A DNA stretch of 64,000 nt from assembly GCF_001556105.1 (NCBI RefSeq), contig NZ_LSIF01000092.1, positions 62,001-126,000 of the forward strand, read 5' to 3'. The notes beneath the pieces were generated by a model. That model searched no databases and was not told where the DNA came from. It saw nothing but the letters and a program-made list of their open reading frames with translations. Numbering within the stretch: the stretch's first letter is position 1; each line of letters opens with the position of its first letter. The position numbers and the translations under genes were made by a program. Shown one piece after another: positions 7,235-16,550 of this stretch. The DNA comes from Pseudoxanthomonas mexicana (GTDB lineage Bacteria; Pseudomonadota; Gammaproteobacteria; Xanthomonadales; Xanthomonadaceae).

Positions 7235-9526
7235 TCATGCAGCCTGTGCCGTCTCGCGGCGCAACGCATGCGCTGCCCGCACCATGCGTTCCAGCGCCGT
7301 GCGCACTTCCGGCCAGCCACGCGTCTTCAGCCCGCAATCCGGATTGACCCAGATCTGTTCGGGCGCCAGCACCGCACGCGCTTTCTCCAGCAGATCGAGC
7401 ATCTCGCCACCCGTGGGAATGCGCGGCGAGTGGATGTCGTACACGCCGGGCCCGATCTCGTTGGGATAGCGGAACTTCACGAACGCCTCCAGCAGCTCCA
7501 TGCGCGAGCGCGAGGTCTCGATGGAGATCACGTCGGCGTCCATCGCGGCCACGGCATCGATGATGTCGTTGAACTCCGAGTAGCACATGTGCGTGTGCAC
7601 CTGGGTGTCGTCGGCGACGCCGGCGGCGCTGATGCGGAAGCATTCCACGGCCCAGTCGAGGTATGCCTGCCAGTCGGCGCGACGCAACGGCAGCCCTTCG
7701 CGCAGGGCGGGCTCGTCGATCTGGATGACGCGGATACCGGCGTCTTCCAGGTCCAGCACTTCGTCGCGTAGCGCCAGCGCGATCTGCCGGCACGTCTGCG
7801 CGCGCGTCTGGTCGTCGCGCACGAACGACCATTGCAACACCGTTACCGGCCCGGTCAACATGCCCTTCATCGGCCGGTCGGTCAGCGACTGGGCGTACTG
7901 CGACCAGCGCACCGTCATCGGCGCGGGACGCGACACGTCGCCGTAGATCACCGGCGGTTTGACGCAGCGCGAGCCGTAGCTCTGCACCCAGCCGTTCTTC
8001 GTGAACGCGAAGCCATCCAGCTGCTCGCCGAAATACTCCACCATGTCGTTGCGCTCGAACTCGCCGTGCACCAGCACGTCGATGCCGATCTCTTCCTGGA
8101 AGCGCACGCAACGCTCGGTTTCCTCGCGCAGGAACGCCTCGTAGTCGGCATCGGACAGCTTGCCGCCCTTGTTGCGCGCACGCGCTTCGCGCACCTCGTG
8201 GGTCTGCGGGAACGAGCCGATCGTGGTGGTGGGATACGCGGGCAGCCCGAGTAGCGTCGCCTGCGCGATGCGGCGCTGCGGATACGGTGAATCACGGTCG
8301 ATGTCGCCCGCCTCCGGCGACGCCAGCCGCGCCGCGACCTCGGGACGATGCACGCGCCTGGACTGGCGGCGCGACTCGATGCGGTCGCGCGCCAGCGCGA
8401 GGCCGACATCGGCCGCACGCGGATCCTGCAGCGCGTCGGCGAGCAGGCGCAGTTCCTCAATCTTCTGGCGGGCGAATGCCAGCCACGACTTCAGGTCGAC
8501 CGGCAGCGCCTTCTCGCCCGCCAGGTCGACGGGCACGTGCAGCAGCGAGCACGACGGCGACAGCCACAGCGCGCGGTCGCCGACATGGCCCTGCGCGTAC
8601 TTCGCTAGGATCAGCGCGTTGTCGAGGTTGGTGCGCCAGATGTTGCGCCCATCGACCAGGCCGGCCGACAGCACGCGGCCCTTCGGCAGCTGTCTCAGCA
8701 CCTCGTCCAGTTGTTCCTTGCCGCGGACGAGGTCAACGTGCAGGCCGTCGACCGGCAGCGCGCAGGCCAGCGGCAGGTTGTCGCCGAGGCGGCCGAAGTA
8801 GGTGGCGAGCAGCAGCGATGGGCGCGTGCCTTTCGCGAGCGCGGCATACGCGCGCACGTAGGCATCGCGCGCAGCGTCGTCCAGATCGAGCACCAGGCAA
8901 GGCTCATCGATCTGCACCCAGTCGGCGCCGGCATCGTGCAGCTTCGACAGCAGGTCCGCATACACAGGCAACAGGCGGTCCAGCAGGGCGAGGCGGTCGC
9001 TGCCATCCACCGTCTTCGCCAGCAACAGGAAACTCACCGGCCCCAGCAACACGGGTCGCGCCGCGTGGCCGGCGGCGCGCGCTTCCAGGAATTCCGCGAC
9101 CGGCTTGTCGCCGCGCAGGCGGAAATCCTGGCCCGCATGCAGCTCCGGCACCAGGTAGTGGTAGTTGGTGTCGAACCACTTGGTCATTTCCAGCGCACGC
9201 AGGTCGGTACCGTCGCGCTGCACGCCGCGCGCGAGCGCGAAGTAGCCGGCGAGCGGATCGCTGTCCGCCAACGTGCGATACGCCTCGGGGATGGCATCGA
9301 ACAGGAAGGCCGTGTCCAGCACGTGGTCGTACAGCGCGAAGTCGTTGCACGGCACCACATCGGCGCCGGCATCGCGCTGCAGCTGCCAGTGGCGATGGCG
9401 CAGGTCGCGCGCGGTGGCTTGCAGGTCGTCGGCGGTGGTGTCGCCGCGCCAGTAGCTTTCCAGGGCGGCTTTCAGCTCGCGCTTCGCGCCGATGCGCGGG
9501 AAGCCGAGGGTGGTAACGGTGGTCAT
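7235..9526 (-). CDS. metE: Cobalamin-independent methionine synthase
   Basis: Transfers the methyl group of 5-methyltetrahydropteroyl-triglutamate to homocysteine, the last step of methionine synthesis, without vitamin B12. The 763 residues match the family (about 755). N-terminal [12 protein letters not shown] and the repeated [14 protein letters not shown] motif near the middle mark the two barrels. Zinc ligands are visible as His and Cys in HTHMCYSEF near residue 645 and Cys in [11 protein letters not shown] near 732. ATG at 9526 has GAGGA eight bases upstream; the frame runs on to 9676 but those residues read through the leader. Regulation by cobalamin is shown by the upstream riboswitch. 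Confidence 0.97.
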   Translation of the reverse strand: MTTVTTLGFPRIGAKRELKAALESYWRGDTTADDLQATARDLRHRHWQLQRDAGADVVPCNDFALYDHVLDTAFLFDAIPEAYRTLADSDPLAGYFALARGVQRDGTDLRALEMTKWFDTNYHYLVPELHAGQDFRLRGDKPVAEFLEARAAGHAARPVLLGPVSFLLLAKTVDGSDRLALLDRLLPVYADLLSKLHDAGADWVQIDEPCLVLDLDDAARDAYVRAYAALAKGTRPSLLLATYFGRLGDNLPLACALPVDGLHVDLVRGKEQLDEVLRQLPKGRVLSAGLVDGRNIWRTNLDNALILAKYAQGHVGDRALWLSPSCSLLHVPVDLAGEKALPVDLKSWLAFARQKIEELRLLADALQDPRAADVGLALARDRIESRRQSRRVHRPEVAARLASPEAGDIDRDSPYPQRRIAQATLLGLPAYPTTTIGSFPQTHEVREARARNKGGKLSDADYEAFLREETERCVRFQEEIGIDVLVHGEFERNDMVEYFGEQLDGFAFTKNGWVQSYGSRCVKPPVIYGDVSRPAPMTVRWSQYAQSLTDRPMKGMLTGPVTVLQWSFVRDDQTRAQTCRQIALALRDEVLDLEDAGIRVIQIDEPALREGLPLRRADWQAYLDWAVECFRISAAGVADDTQVHTHMCYSEFNDIIDAVAAMDADVISIETSRSRMELLEAFVKFRYPNEIGPGVYDIHSPRIPTGGEMLDLLEKARAVLAPEQIWVNPDCGLKTRGWPEVRTALERMVRAAHALRRETAQAA

Positions 9527-9541
9527 GGTGCGTGTCCTCAT

Positions 9542-9594
9542 GCGTGGCGGATGAGGAACGAAGGAACCGCGCGCCGGAAAGGAGCCCGCCACGC
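9542..9594 (-). promoter_or_regulatory. Hairpin abutting the metE ribosome binding site
   Basis: Nine-base perfect arms (9542-9550 GCGTGGCGG and 9586-9594 CCGCCACGC) end two bases from the metE Shine-Dalgarno (9535-9539 on the minus strand). A further hairpin, GGAGGAC/GTCCTCC at 9716-9735, stands at the riboswitch boundary. Together they are candidates for the expression platform linking B12 binding to translation or termination. Confidence 0.45.
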
Positions 9595-9737
9595 CAGCGA
9601 CCTTCGCCCCCGCGGGCGAGCCGGAGTGCCGAAGTCGGGCGCAGGAGGACGCATCCGGGCAGGCGCGCGCGGACACGGGCTCCGGCCACCTCCCCTCGGA
9701 AGCTCCAGGTCAGTCGGAGGACGGTCATGTCCTCCGG

Positions 9738-9947
9738 CCAGGGCAGGTCTTCGGGCTCATGGACGGGCGCGGGTGCGCTGGCCTACTTCCCGCCGCTTCC
9801 CGGTCCGCGTGGACCAGTGCTGTTGGCGAGGTTCGTTTCCAAATACCGCTGCGGGGCAGCGCCGGAATAGGCCCATCGAACAGGCCGCACCGGCTTCCCT
9901 TTTAATTCCATCGCTTCATTGGGATAAAGCGATGGAAACCTTGGCGG
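9738..9947 (-). promoter_or_regulatory. Cobalamin riboswitch in the metE leader
   Basis: Read on the minus strand, the leader shows the conserved blocks of the cobalamin aptamer in order. GGTTTCC opens a 9-base stem (CCATCGCTT/AAGCGATGG, 9908-9935). Then come TTAAAAGGGAAGCCGGTG, CTGCCCCGCAGCGGTA, CACTGG, GGGAAG and finally the B12-box-like GAGCCCGAAGACCTGCC ending near 9740. The known logic is that adenosylcobalamin represses metE when a B12-dependent MetH is available. Boundaries are approximate. Confidence 0.92.
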
Positions 9948-10037
9948 GGCGAACGTTACGCCGCCGTCGTGGATGGGTCAAGCCCGACTGCCGGGCCGTC
10001 AGATGCCAAAGGCAGCGAGCAGGTCAGCACCGCTGGG

Positions 10038-12206
10038 TCACGGCACGCCGCTGGCGGTGACGCGGCAGGTCAGGCCGATGGTGACGACGCCGCCATTGGG
10101 AAACGTCGGGATCGCCGCGCCGGCTTGCAGGCCACTGGCGGTCAACGGACTCGGGCACGTGGCGCTTCCCGTTGCGGAACACGTCGGCGCGGGCAGGCCC
10201 GAGGCCACACAGTCGAGGCCTGCCATCGCCGGGTCGCGTACGACCGCTCCGTGCGCAGCGGCGACGCCAAGATTGCGCACTATCAACGTAAAGGTCACTT
10301 GGCTTCCACTGACTACCTGACCGGGTGACGCGGACTTTTCGATCGACAGGTCGGTTTCGTTGCTGTCGTTGTTGTTGATCGTGCAGATGACCGTGTCGCC
10401 GGCGGCCAGCGTGATGCTGTTGCCCACGACCGCAGCACCGCCATTGCGGACACAGCTGTAGAGGCTGGCGATGTAACCGGTCGGCGTGGCGCTTTCCGAG
10501 AGCGTGTACGTGCCTGGTGTGACCGTGGCATTGGTCACCGCTGCGCTGCCGGTCGCGCCACTGATGGAGGTGGGACCTGCGGCGGACAACGTCCATGCCG
10601 ACGCCGGCTGCGTCCCCCCGTGGTCGTTGGTCACCGTCTTGGCCAGCGTCAGCGAGGTGCCGCGCGTATTGGTGAAGGTGCAGGTCAGGTTGGCGCCCGC
10701 GGCCGTCGCGGCGGCGTTGAGCGTCAGCGTCCGCGTTGCCGCGTTCAACGTCGCATCGCCGCCCGAAGGCAAGCCGGTGCAACTGGCCGCCGTGAGGGTA
10801 TAGCCTGTCGGTGGCGCGCTCTCGGTAATCGTCGTCGCCACGCCTGCGGTCGTGAGCTCCTGCGTGGTTCCGCTGACCGCCGTCCCTGCCGTTGTCGTGG
10901 TCAACGTCTGGCTGCCGATGCCATTCGTGCCCGTGAAGCTGAAGGCGCCGGTGCCACCGACACTGATCTTGCGAATCGTCACCCGCGGCGGCACCGCATT
11001 GGTGATGGTGCAGACCACATCGGAGGGTCCGGTGGTGCTGGGGATGTTCAATGTGCCCGGGAACGTCGTGCCCGACCCCACCGACGCATTGCCATTGGCC
11101 GCGTCCACGCACTGCCAACTGCGCCGGTAGTTGGCCAGGTTCGCCCCCCCGGAGGCAACTTCATTGATGGTGAAGCTCTGCCCGTCCACACCGCCCAGCA
11201 AGGGGCCCACGACAGCCGCCTGCAGGCCGGAGGCGGTGCCGGAGGTGGTGACGCTGCCGGACGAGCCACCCGACAACTGCAGCGTGAACTGGTCATTTGT
11301 TGCGAAGCGCCCACCGGGCAGATCCTTGCGCAGCGTGATGGTGTTGGGGCTGGCGCAGGACGCCAGGTCGCTCACCGCACCTGCACTGGCCGTCCCTGTG
11401 CTGATCTGCGCGCCGGTCAACGGGTTGTAGCGCCGGATCACGTTCCCCCCCGACTGCATGCTGGTCATGATTTCGCCCGCCGCATTGAAGGCGATGCCGC
11501 CCACGTTGCCTGCGCCGCTCCCCGCCGCCACCTGTGCAACGATCGATGCAGGCAAGGTCTGAACCCCGCTGGTCGGCACCTGACCGATCCGATAGATATG
11601 GTTGGCAGGGGTGTTGTCCGCATTGCCCGACAGCAGGTAAAGGTTGCCCGCGCTGTCGAACGCGATGTCGCCGTTGTTGCCGGTGGTGCCCGTGATCTGC
11701 GCCACCCGGACCGGCGCCGCAGAAGGCGTGGCAGGATTGAAAACGTACAGCTGCCAACTGGTGGCCGAGAGCGCGTTGGTGGAGGCACCCGCCAGATACA
11801 ACAAACCGTTGGCCGGATTCACTGCGCCGCTGTTGAAGCCACCCATCCCGGACTGCAGGGTGGGCGTGCCGGAAGTACTCAGCGCCGTCGCCGTGCTGCC
11901 GCTCATGCTGTACACGGTGACCTGGCCACCCGAAGACCCGCTCGTCGCCACGTAGGCGCGGGTTCCCCCGGACCCGATGCCGAAGGCATTCACTGCGCCC
12001 GCGCCCGACAGTGTGGCAACGTAGCTTTGCGTGCCGTTGTTCGCAGTGAGATATACGTCACCGTCGGCGCCATTGATGGCATACACGCTGCCGCAACTGA
12101 ACTGCGCGAAGGCCGGGCTGGCCTGCACACCGGCGACCAGCGCGAGCAGCGCGGCACCGCCACGCATCCACGAACCACGCGCCCATCCCCTCATCCTGCC
12201 CGTCAT
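10038..12206 (-). CDS. Large secreted protein with SpaA/prealbumin-like and DUF11 repeats
   Basis: A 722-residue exported protein. It opens with a signal peptide (GGAALLALVAGVQASPAFAQ, cleavage near residue 35). Residues about 40-300 read like a repetitive propeller-type region (VYAINGADGDVY, TRAYVATSG, NLYLLSGNADN). Three prealbumin-like units follow, each with a TITESA/TLSESATPTGY motif, and the C-terminus is one DUF11 domain (SIEKSASPGQVVSGSQVTF). Such proteins are surface-exposed or secreted, possibly adhesive. There is no LPXTG, PEP-CTERM or other anchor, and the DUF11 unit ends abruptly. Composition is rich in Gly, Thr, Ser and Ala and poor in charge. ATG 12206 is preferred for its GGGGA motif; the frame opens to 12284. 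Confidence 0.8.
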   Translation of the reverse strand: MTGRMRGWARGSWMRGGAALLALVAGVQASPAFAQFSCGSVYAINGADGDVYLTANNGTQSYVATLSGAGAVNAFGIGSGGTRAYVATSGSSGGQVTVYSMSGSTATALSTSGTPTLQSGMGGFNSGAVNPANGLLYLAGASTNALSATSWQLYVFNPATPSAAPVRVAQITGTTGNNGDIAFDSAGNLYLLSGNADNTPANHIYRIGQVPTSGVQTLPASIVAQVAAGSGAGNVGGIAFNAAGEIMTSMQSGGNVIRRYNPLTGAQISTGTASAGAVSDLASCASPNTITLRKDLPGGRFATNDQFTLQLSGGSSGSVTTSGTASGLQAAVVGPLLGGVDGQSFTINEVASGGANLANYRRSWQCVDAANGNASVGSGTTFPGTLNIPSTTGPSDVVCTITNAVPPRVTIRKISVGGTGAFSFTGTNGIGSQTLTTTTAGTAVSGTTQELTTAGVATTITESAPPTGYTLTAASCTGLPSGGDATLNAATRTLTLNAAATAAGANLTCTFTNTRGTSLTLAKTVTNDHGGTQPASAWTLSAAGPTSISGATGSAAVTNATVTPGTYTLSESATPTGYIASLYSCVRNGGAAVVGNSITLAAGDTVICTINNNDSNETDLSIEKSASPGQVVSGSQVTFTLIVRNLGVAAAHGAVVRDPAMAGLDCVASGLPAPTCSATGSATCPSPLTASGLQAGAAIPTFPNGGVVTIGLTCRVTASGVP

Positions 12207-12314
12207 GACTTCCCCTCGCCCCGCAGTGAGGCCGCACCTGCGGCCGTTCGACATCCCGATGGCGAGCGGTACTCCTCTCACCACCAGAAAGGTGACGTAA
12301 CAGAAATCGCGACC

Positions 12315-12350
12315 ATTCCCCGAAACAGGACATGGCCTGTCTTCGGGGGA
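12315..12350. promoter_or_regulatory. Long hairpin in the divergent gap between the DUF11 protein and serine hydrolase genes
   Basis: CCCCGAAACAGG pairs with CCTGTCTTCGGGG across a six-base loop with one bulge. It lies 46 bases before the serine hydrolase ATG in the leader or promoter zone of that gene. Role unknown. Confidence 0.35.
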
Positions 12351-12395
12351 AGGGGTCGTACGCCCTCATTCGTCACCCTGCATGCCACCCCGACC

Positions 12396-13673
12396 ATGGA
12401 CCAGGCCCCGATGCTGGATTCCCCCCCGTCACCCCGTCGCCGCCAGCTCCTCACGAGCTCCGCACTGTATGCCCTGACAACGGCCACGCTCTGGCCGTAT
12501 GTCGGCCGCGCCGCCGCCTGCGACGACGCCGCCAACTGGATTCCGCCCGACGCCTTCCTCGCCGACCTGCCGCGCCTGATGCAGGCGCTGCGCGTGCCCG
12601 CCATCGGCATGGCGGTGGTGGAGCGCGGCGAAGTGGTGTGGTCGCGCAGCCTCGGCGTAATGAATGCGGAAGCACGGACGCCGGTGGTGGAAAGCACGCT
12701 GTTCGAGGACGCGTCGCTCAGCAAGCCGGTGTTCGCCTACCTGGTGCTGCAACTGGCCGACCTGGGCGTGATCGATCTCGATGCGCCACTGGTGCGCTAC
12801 CGGCGGATGGACTACCTGGCCGACCACCCGTGGGTGGACCTGGTCACCGCGCGCGACGTGCTGCGCCACTCCACCGGCTTGCCGAACTGGCGCAAGGACC
12901 CGGCCAAGGAGACGCTGGTGCCCGCCGTGAAGCCGGGCACGCGCATCGACTATTCCGGCGAAGCGATCTTCTGGCTGCAGCTGGTGGTGGAGACACTGAC
13001 CAACGAAAGTCTCGATGCCTCCATGCAGCGGCTTCTGTTCGGCCCGGCCGGCATGCGCGACAGCAGCTATACGTGGAGCAAGGACCTCGCCGCGCGTTCG
13101 GTCTACGGCCACCGCGCCGTGGAGGACGAAGAAACCGGCATGCCGCCGCAGATGCTGCGCGACACATGGAACGCGGCGCAGATCGTCGCCGACCGCTGGG
13201 GAAAGCCGCTGTCGGCATGGCGCTACGAGGACGCGGCACGCGCGTTGCCGGACGTGCAGGCGATCACGCCGAAGGGGCTGGTGAACTGGGCCGGCGACAT
13301 CCTCGCCAATGCCGCCGCCAGCCTGCGCACCACGCCGGGCGACTACGCGCGCTTCATGGCGCTGATGGTGCGTACACGACGCGAACCCTGGCAGATCACG
13401 GAGGCCACGCGGACGGCGATGCTGACCAAGCAGATCGACGTGCCCGGCCGCTGGACCGACAAGGGGCTGGGCTGGAACCTGGAAGCCACGCCGCGCGGCC
13501 CGGTGTTCTACCACTCGGGCAGCAACGGCGGCATCTTCAAGAACTTCGCCCTCGGCGATGCCCGCGGCCAGCGCGCGCTCGTCGCGCTGACCAATGCCGG
13601 CAGCGGCAACGTGCTGTACCGGCGCGTGGTGCGCGCGGCCACCGGGCACGACCTGCTCGCGTTCGACCTGTAA
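12396..13673 (+). CDS. Exported serine hydrolase of the beta-lactamase / PBP4 (class C) family
   Basis: A 425-residue member of the serine beta-lactamase-like superfamily (estEB/AmpC-type fold), which covers esterases, D-aminopeptidases and transpeptidase relatives. A probable twin-arginine or Sec signal is seen in SPRRRQLLTSSALYALTTA. The catalytic S-x-x-K is SLSK in DASLSKPVF near residue 110, and the Tyr motif is YSG in IDYSGEAIF. The C-terminal HSGSNGG fits the KTG-equivalent (H-x-G) box. Start could equally be the ATG at 12411, nearer the arginines; neither has a clear ribosome site. Substrate cannot be inferred. It stands alone, divergent from the DUF11 protein. Confidence 0.88.
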   Translation: MDQAPMLDSPPSPRRRQLLTSSALYALTTATLWPYVGRAAACDDAANWIPPDAFLADLPRLMQALRVPAIGMAVVERGEVVWSRSLGVMNAEARTPVVESTLFEDASLSKPVFAYLVLQLADLGVIDLDAPLVRYRRMDYLADHPWVDLVTARDVLRHSTGLPNWRKDPAKETLVPAVKPGTRIDYSGEAIFWLQLVVETLTNESLDASMQRLLFGPAGMRDSSYTWSKDLAARSVYGHRAVEDEETGMPPQMLRDTWNAAQIVADRWGKPLSAWRYEDAARALPDVQAITPKGLVNWAGDILANAAASLRTTPGDYARFMALMVRTRREPWQITEATRTAMLTKQIDVPGRWTDKGLGWNLEATPRGPVFYHSGSNGGIFKNFALGDARGQRALVALTNAGSGNVLYRRVVRAATGHDLLAFDL

Positions 13674-13748
13674 CCGCCACAACCGCGCAGCGCGCTCGTC
13701 GTTGGATGTGTTAAACAGCGATCCTGCCCCGCATCAGGATCCGCTGAC

Positions 13749-14066
13749 ATGGCCTTGACCCGTCCGTACCGCCGTCCGTCGCTTCGTTGCCTTGGCATCA
13801 TCGCCACCACCCTCGCCCTGTCCGCCTGCGTCAGTACACCAGGCCCGCAAGTCGCCGGCAGCGGTACCTGCAAGGACGCCTCGCTGGGCTGGGCCGTGGG
13901 GCAACCCGCGGACGAAGCCACCCTGCGAAAGCTGTCGAGCGAAAGCGGCGCCGGCCTGGTCAATCCGATCGGCCCCACGACCGTGGTGAAGCACGACACC
14001 CGCAGCGACCGCCTGCGGGTCTACATCGACGCGCAGAACCGCATCACCGCGGCGCGCTGCGAGTAA
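13749..14066 (+). CDS. Peptidase inhibitor I78 family lipoprotein
   Basis: A 105-residue lipoprotein: lipobox LALSAC at residues 22-27, mature part with the I78 signature (GQPADEATLRKLSSESGAG, then TVVKHDTRSDRLRVYID and QNRITAARC). Family members inhibit subtilisin- or elastase-like serine proteases; this one would act in the periplasm or at the outer membrane, perhaps protecting the cell from its own secreted proteases. Two cysteines (CKD and the C-terminal RCE) could form a disulphide. purU begins 18 bases downstream on the same strand, so they may be cotranscribed without an evident functional link. Confidence 0.85.
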   Translation: MALTRPYRRPSLRCLGIIATTLALSACVSTPGPQVAGSGTCKDASLGWAVGQPADEATLRKLSSESGAGLVNPIGPTTVVKHDTRSDRLRVYIDAQNRITAARCE

Positions 14067-14084
14067 GGCGAACCCGGCTGCCCC

Positions 14085-14936
14085 ATGCGTCGCGACCACA
14101 TCCTCACGCTGTCCTGCCCGGACCGCACCGGTATCGTCTACCGTGTCACCGGCCTGCTGTTCGATGCCGGCTGCAACATCCTCGATGCGCAGCAGTTCGG
14201 CGACGACGAATCCGGCCGCTTCTTCCTGCGCGTGCACTTCGATCTTCCGGCGACGATCACTGCCGACGGCCTGCGCGCGCGCTTCGAGCCGCTGGCCGAG
14301 GCATTCGCGATGGAGTGGCAGCTGCACGACGCGCGCCGCAAGGCGCGGCTGATGGTGCTGGTCAGCAAGCAGGGCCATTGCCTCAACGATCTGCTGTTCC
14401 GCGTGCATAGCCGACAGTTGCCGGTGGAGATCGCCTGTGTGGCGTCGAACCACGACGACTTCGCCGCGCTGGCGCAGTCCTACGGCGTGGCGTTCCACCA
14501 CCTGCCGGTGTCGGGCGACAACCGGGCCGAGCAAGAGAAGCGCATCATCGACCTGGTGGAGCGCGAGAACATCGACCTGGTGGTGCTGGCGCGCTACATG
14601 CAGATCCTCTCGCCCGACCTCTGCGATGCGCTGTCCGGCCGCGCGATCAACATCCACCACAGCTTCCTGCCCAGCTTCAAGGGCGCCAAGCCGTACCACC
14701 AGGCGCACCAGCGCGGGGTCAAGATCATCGGCGCCACCGCGCACTACGTGACGCGCGACCTCGACGAAGGCCCGATCATCGAACAGGATGTCGCCCGCGT
14801 GGACCACGCGATGACGCCGAAAGAGCTGGTTCGGATGGGCAGCGACATCGAATCGCTGGTGCTGGCGCGCGCGGTGCGTCGCCACGTGGAGCACCGCATC
14901 CTGTTGAACGGGCACCGCACGGTGGTGTTCCGCTGA
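14085..14936 (+). CDS. purU: Formyltetrahydrofolate deformylase
   Basis: Hydrolyses 10-formyl-THF to formate and THF, balancing one-carbon units and supplying formate for PurT in purine synthesis. The 283 residues comprise an N-terminal ACT domain (about 1-80, HILTLSCPDRTGIVYRVTGLL) and a formyltransferase domain. The catalytic Asn/His are in NIHHSFLPSFKG near residue 188 and the Asp in DLDEGPII near 225. ATG 14085 gives the family N-terminus exactly. The gene converges on an amino-acid permease over a perfect palindrome. Identity is secure. Confidence 0.96.
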   Translation: MRRDHILTLSCPDRTGIVYRVTGLLFDAGCNILDAQQFGDDESGRFFLRVHFDLPATITADGLRARFEPLAEAFAMEWQLHDARRKARLMVLVSKQGHCLNDLLFRVHSRQLPVEIACVASNHDDFAALAQSYGVAFHHLPVSGDNRAEQEKRIIDLVERENIDLVVLARYMQILSPDLCDALSGRAINIHHSFLPSFKGAKPYHQAHQRGVKIIGATAHYVTRDLDEGPIIEQDVARVDHAMTPKELVRMGSDIESLVLARAVRRHVEHRILLNGHRTVVFR

Positions 14937-14966
14937 CGGCGGACCTGGTCGTGGAGCCAAGGCGGT

Positions 14967-15036
14967 TGTGGGAGCGACGTAAGTCGCGAGCTCTTGTTGG
15001 GCAACCGAAAAGCTCGCGACTTACGTCGCTCCCACA
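14967..15036. repeat. Paired GAGCGACGTNAGTCGC palindrome, copy 3 (perfect, 26-base arms)
   Basis: Arms 14967-14992 and 15011-15036 are perfect reverse complements; the variable base is A (GTAAGT). It lies between the convergent purU and permease genes. Its loop (CTTGTTGGGCAACCGAA) resembles that of copy 4. Confidence 0.9.
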
Positions 15037-15061
15037 GCCTCTCCTCAGGCGATGCCTTTGC

Positions 15062-16399
15062 TCAGGTGCTACTGCGCCGCCGCAGCCCGACCAGCACCGC
15101 GTACACGATCGCCAGCACCACCACCGCCACGCCGATTGCCGTCCATTCGCGCGTGCTCAGCGTGGTCAGGATGGCGAGCATGCCGATGACGGCGAGGCCA
15201 GGCACCAGCGGACCGCCGCGCAGCACGAACGGCTCGCCGCGCTCGCGCAGGTCGGTGCGTTGCGCCCGCCAGGCCGCGATACCCACCATCACGTAGACGA
15301 GGCAGACGGCGCCGCCGGAGATCAGCACCAGTGCCTCGAAGTTGCCCAGCACCGCCAGCACGCAGGCAATGCCGGCATGCGCGGCCAGCGACAGCAGCGG
15401 CACTCGATGGGTCGCGCTGACCCGGCCGAACGCCTGCGGCAGGTAACCGTCGCGGCCCAGCGCGAACAGCAGCCGCGACGATCCCAGCAGGTTGCCGAGC
15501 AGGAAGCCCGCCATCGAAACGCAGGCGGTCACCAGCAGCGCGATGCGCGCCGGATCCCACAGCCGCCCCGCCGCTTCGGCGATCGGCACGCTGCTGCTCG
15601 CCAGCGCGGGACCGAGCACACCCTGGCAGACGATCTGCAGGCCCAGGTACAGCAGCACCACCAGCAGGATCGCGCTCATCGCCGCGCGCGGCACGCTACG
15701 CGAGGGGTCGCGCACTTCGCCACCGGGAATAAGCGCCGTCTCCACGCCGGAATAGGCGAACACCACCATCACCATCGCCGCGCCCAGTGCCGTCCACGAC
15801 GGCACGTCGGCGAACGCGAAACTGACCTGGGTTGTATCGACGAAGGCGAGCCCGACGATCACCAGCAGGAACAGCGGCACCAGCTTCAGCGTGGCCAGCG
15901 CCATCACCGCGCGCGCGCCCAGCTTCACGCCGAATGCGTTGAGTGCGTAGATGGCCGCGTACACGCCCAGCAACAACAGCGCGCGCGGCAGCGGTGCGGC
16001 GAACATCGGCCACAGACTGGCGGCCTGCAGCGACAGCGCCGCTGCCACGCCCGCGCTTGAGGCCACGTTGCAGATCCACATCAGCGCGCCGGCCAGGAAG
16101 CCCGGCAGCGTGCCGAACACCGCACTGACATAGGTGTAGGGACCACCGGTCGCCGACGCGCGGCTGCCGATCGCGGCGAAGCACAGGGCCACCGGCACCA
16201 TCACCAGCGCGCCGGCCAGCAGCGCCAGCGGTGCGGCCGCACCGACCTGTGCCGACAGCGCGGCCGGCATCTTGAAGATGCCGCCGCCGACGATGATGTT
16301 GATGACCGCCGCGGCCAGCGCCAGGCTGCCGACCGCGCGCAGCAGCGCCGCATCGCCCTGCAGCGGGCGGGAGGAAGCGGAGTCGGCGTCGTGGGTCAT
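15062..16399 (-). CDS. APC-superfamily amino-acid permease
   Basis: A 445-residue inner-membrane amino-acid/polyamine/organocation transporter with about 12 hydrophobic segments. The first helix carries the family motif VINIIVGGGIFKMPAAL, whose unwound glycines bind the substrate backbone, followed by GPYTYVSAVFG. Substrate is not determinable. It is divergent from the first M20 amidohydrolase gene, and import of the amino acids released by that periplasmic enzyme is a reasonable but untested link. ATG 16399 gives a typical short cytoplasmic N-terminus. Confidence 0.9.
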   Translation of the reverse strand: MTHDADSASSRPLQGDAALLRAVGSLALAAAVINIIVGGGIFKMPAALSAQVGAAAPLALLAGALVMVPVALCFAAIGSRASATGGPYTYVSAVFGTLPGFLAGALMWICNVASSAGVAAALSLQAASLWPMFAAPLPRALLLLGVYAAIYALNAFGVKLGARAVMALATLKLVPLFLLVIVGLAFVDTTQVSFAFADVPSWTALGAAMVMVVFAYSGVETALIPGGEVRDPSRSVPRAAMSAILLVVLLYLGLQIVCQGVLGPALASSSVPIAEAAGRLWDPARIALLVTACVSMAGFLLGNLLGSSRLLFALGRDGYLPQAFGRVSATHRVPLLSLAAHAGIACVLAVLGNFEALVLISGGAVCLVYVMVGIAAWRAQRTDLRERGEPFVLRGGPLVPGLAVIGMLAILTTLSTREWTAIGVAVVVLAIVYAVLVGLRRRSST

Positions 16400-16550
16400 C
16401 GGCGTACGGCGGCGGGAAGGAGTGCGAGCCTGCCACGCGACGACCGCGATGGCGAGCCACGGGCCCGCATGCGCTCATGGCGATTCGCCATTGGACGCGC
16501 GTGCCCCGCGGGCTAGCATCGGGTTCCGTTTCCCGGATCCATCCCCCTCG

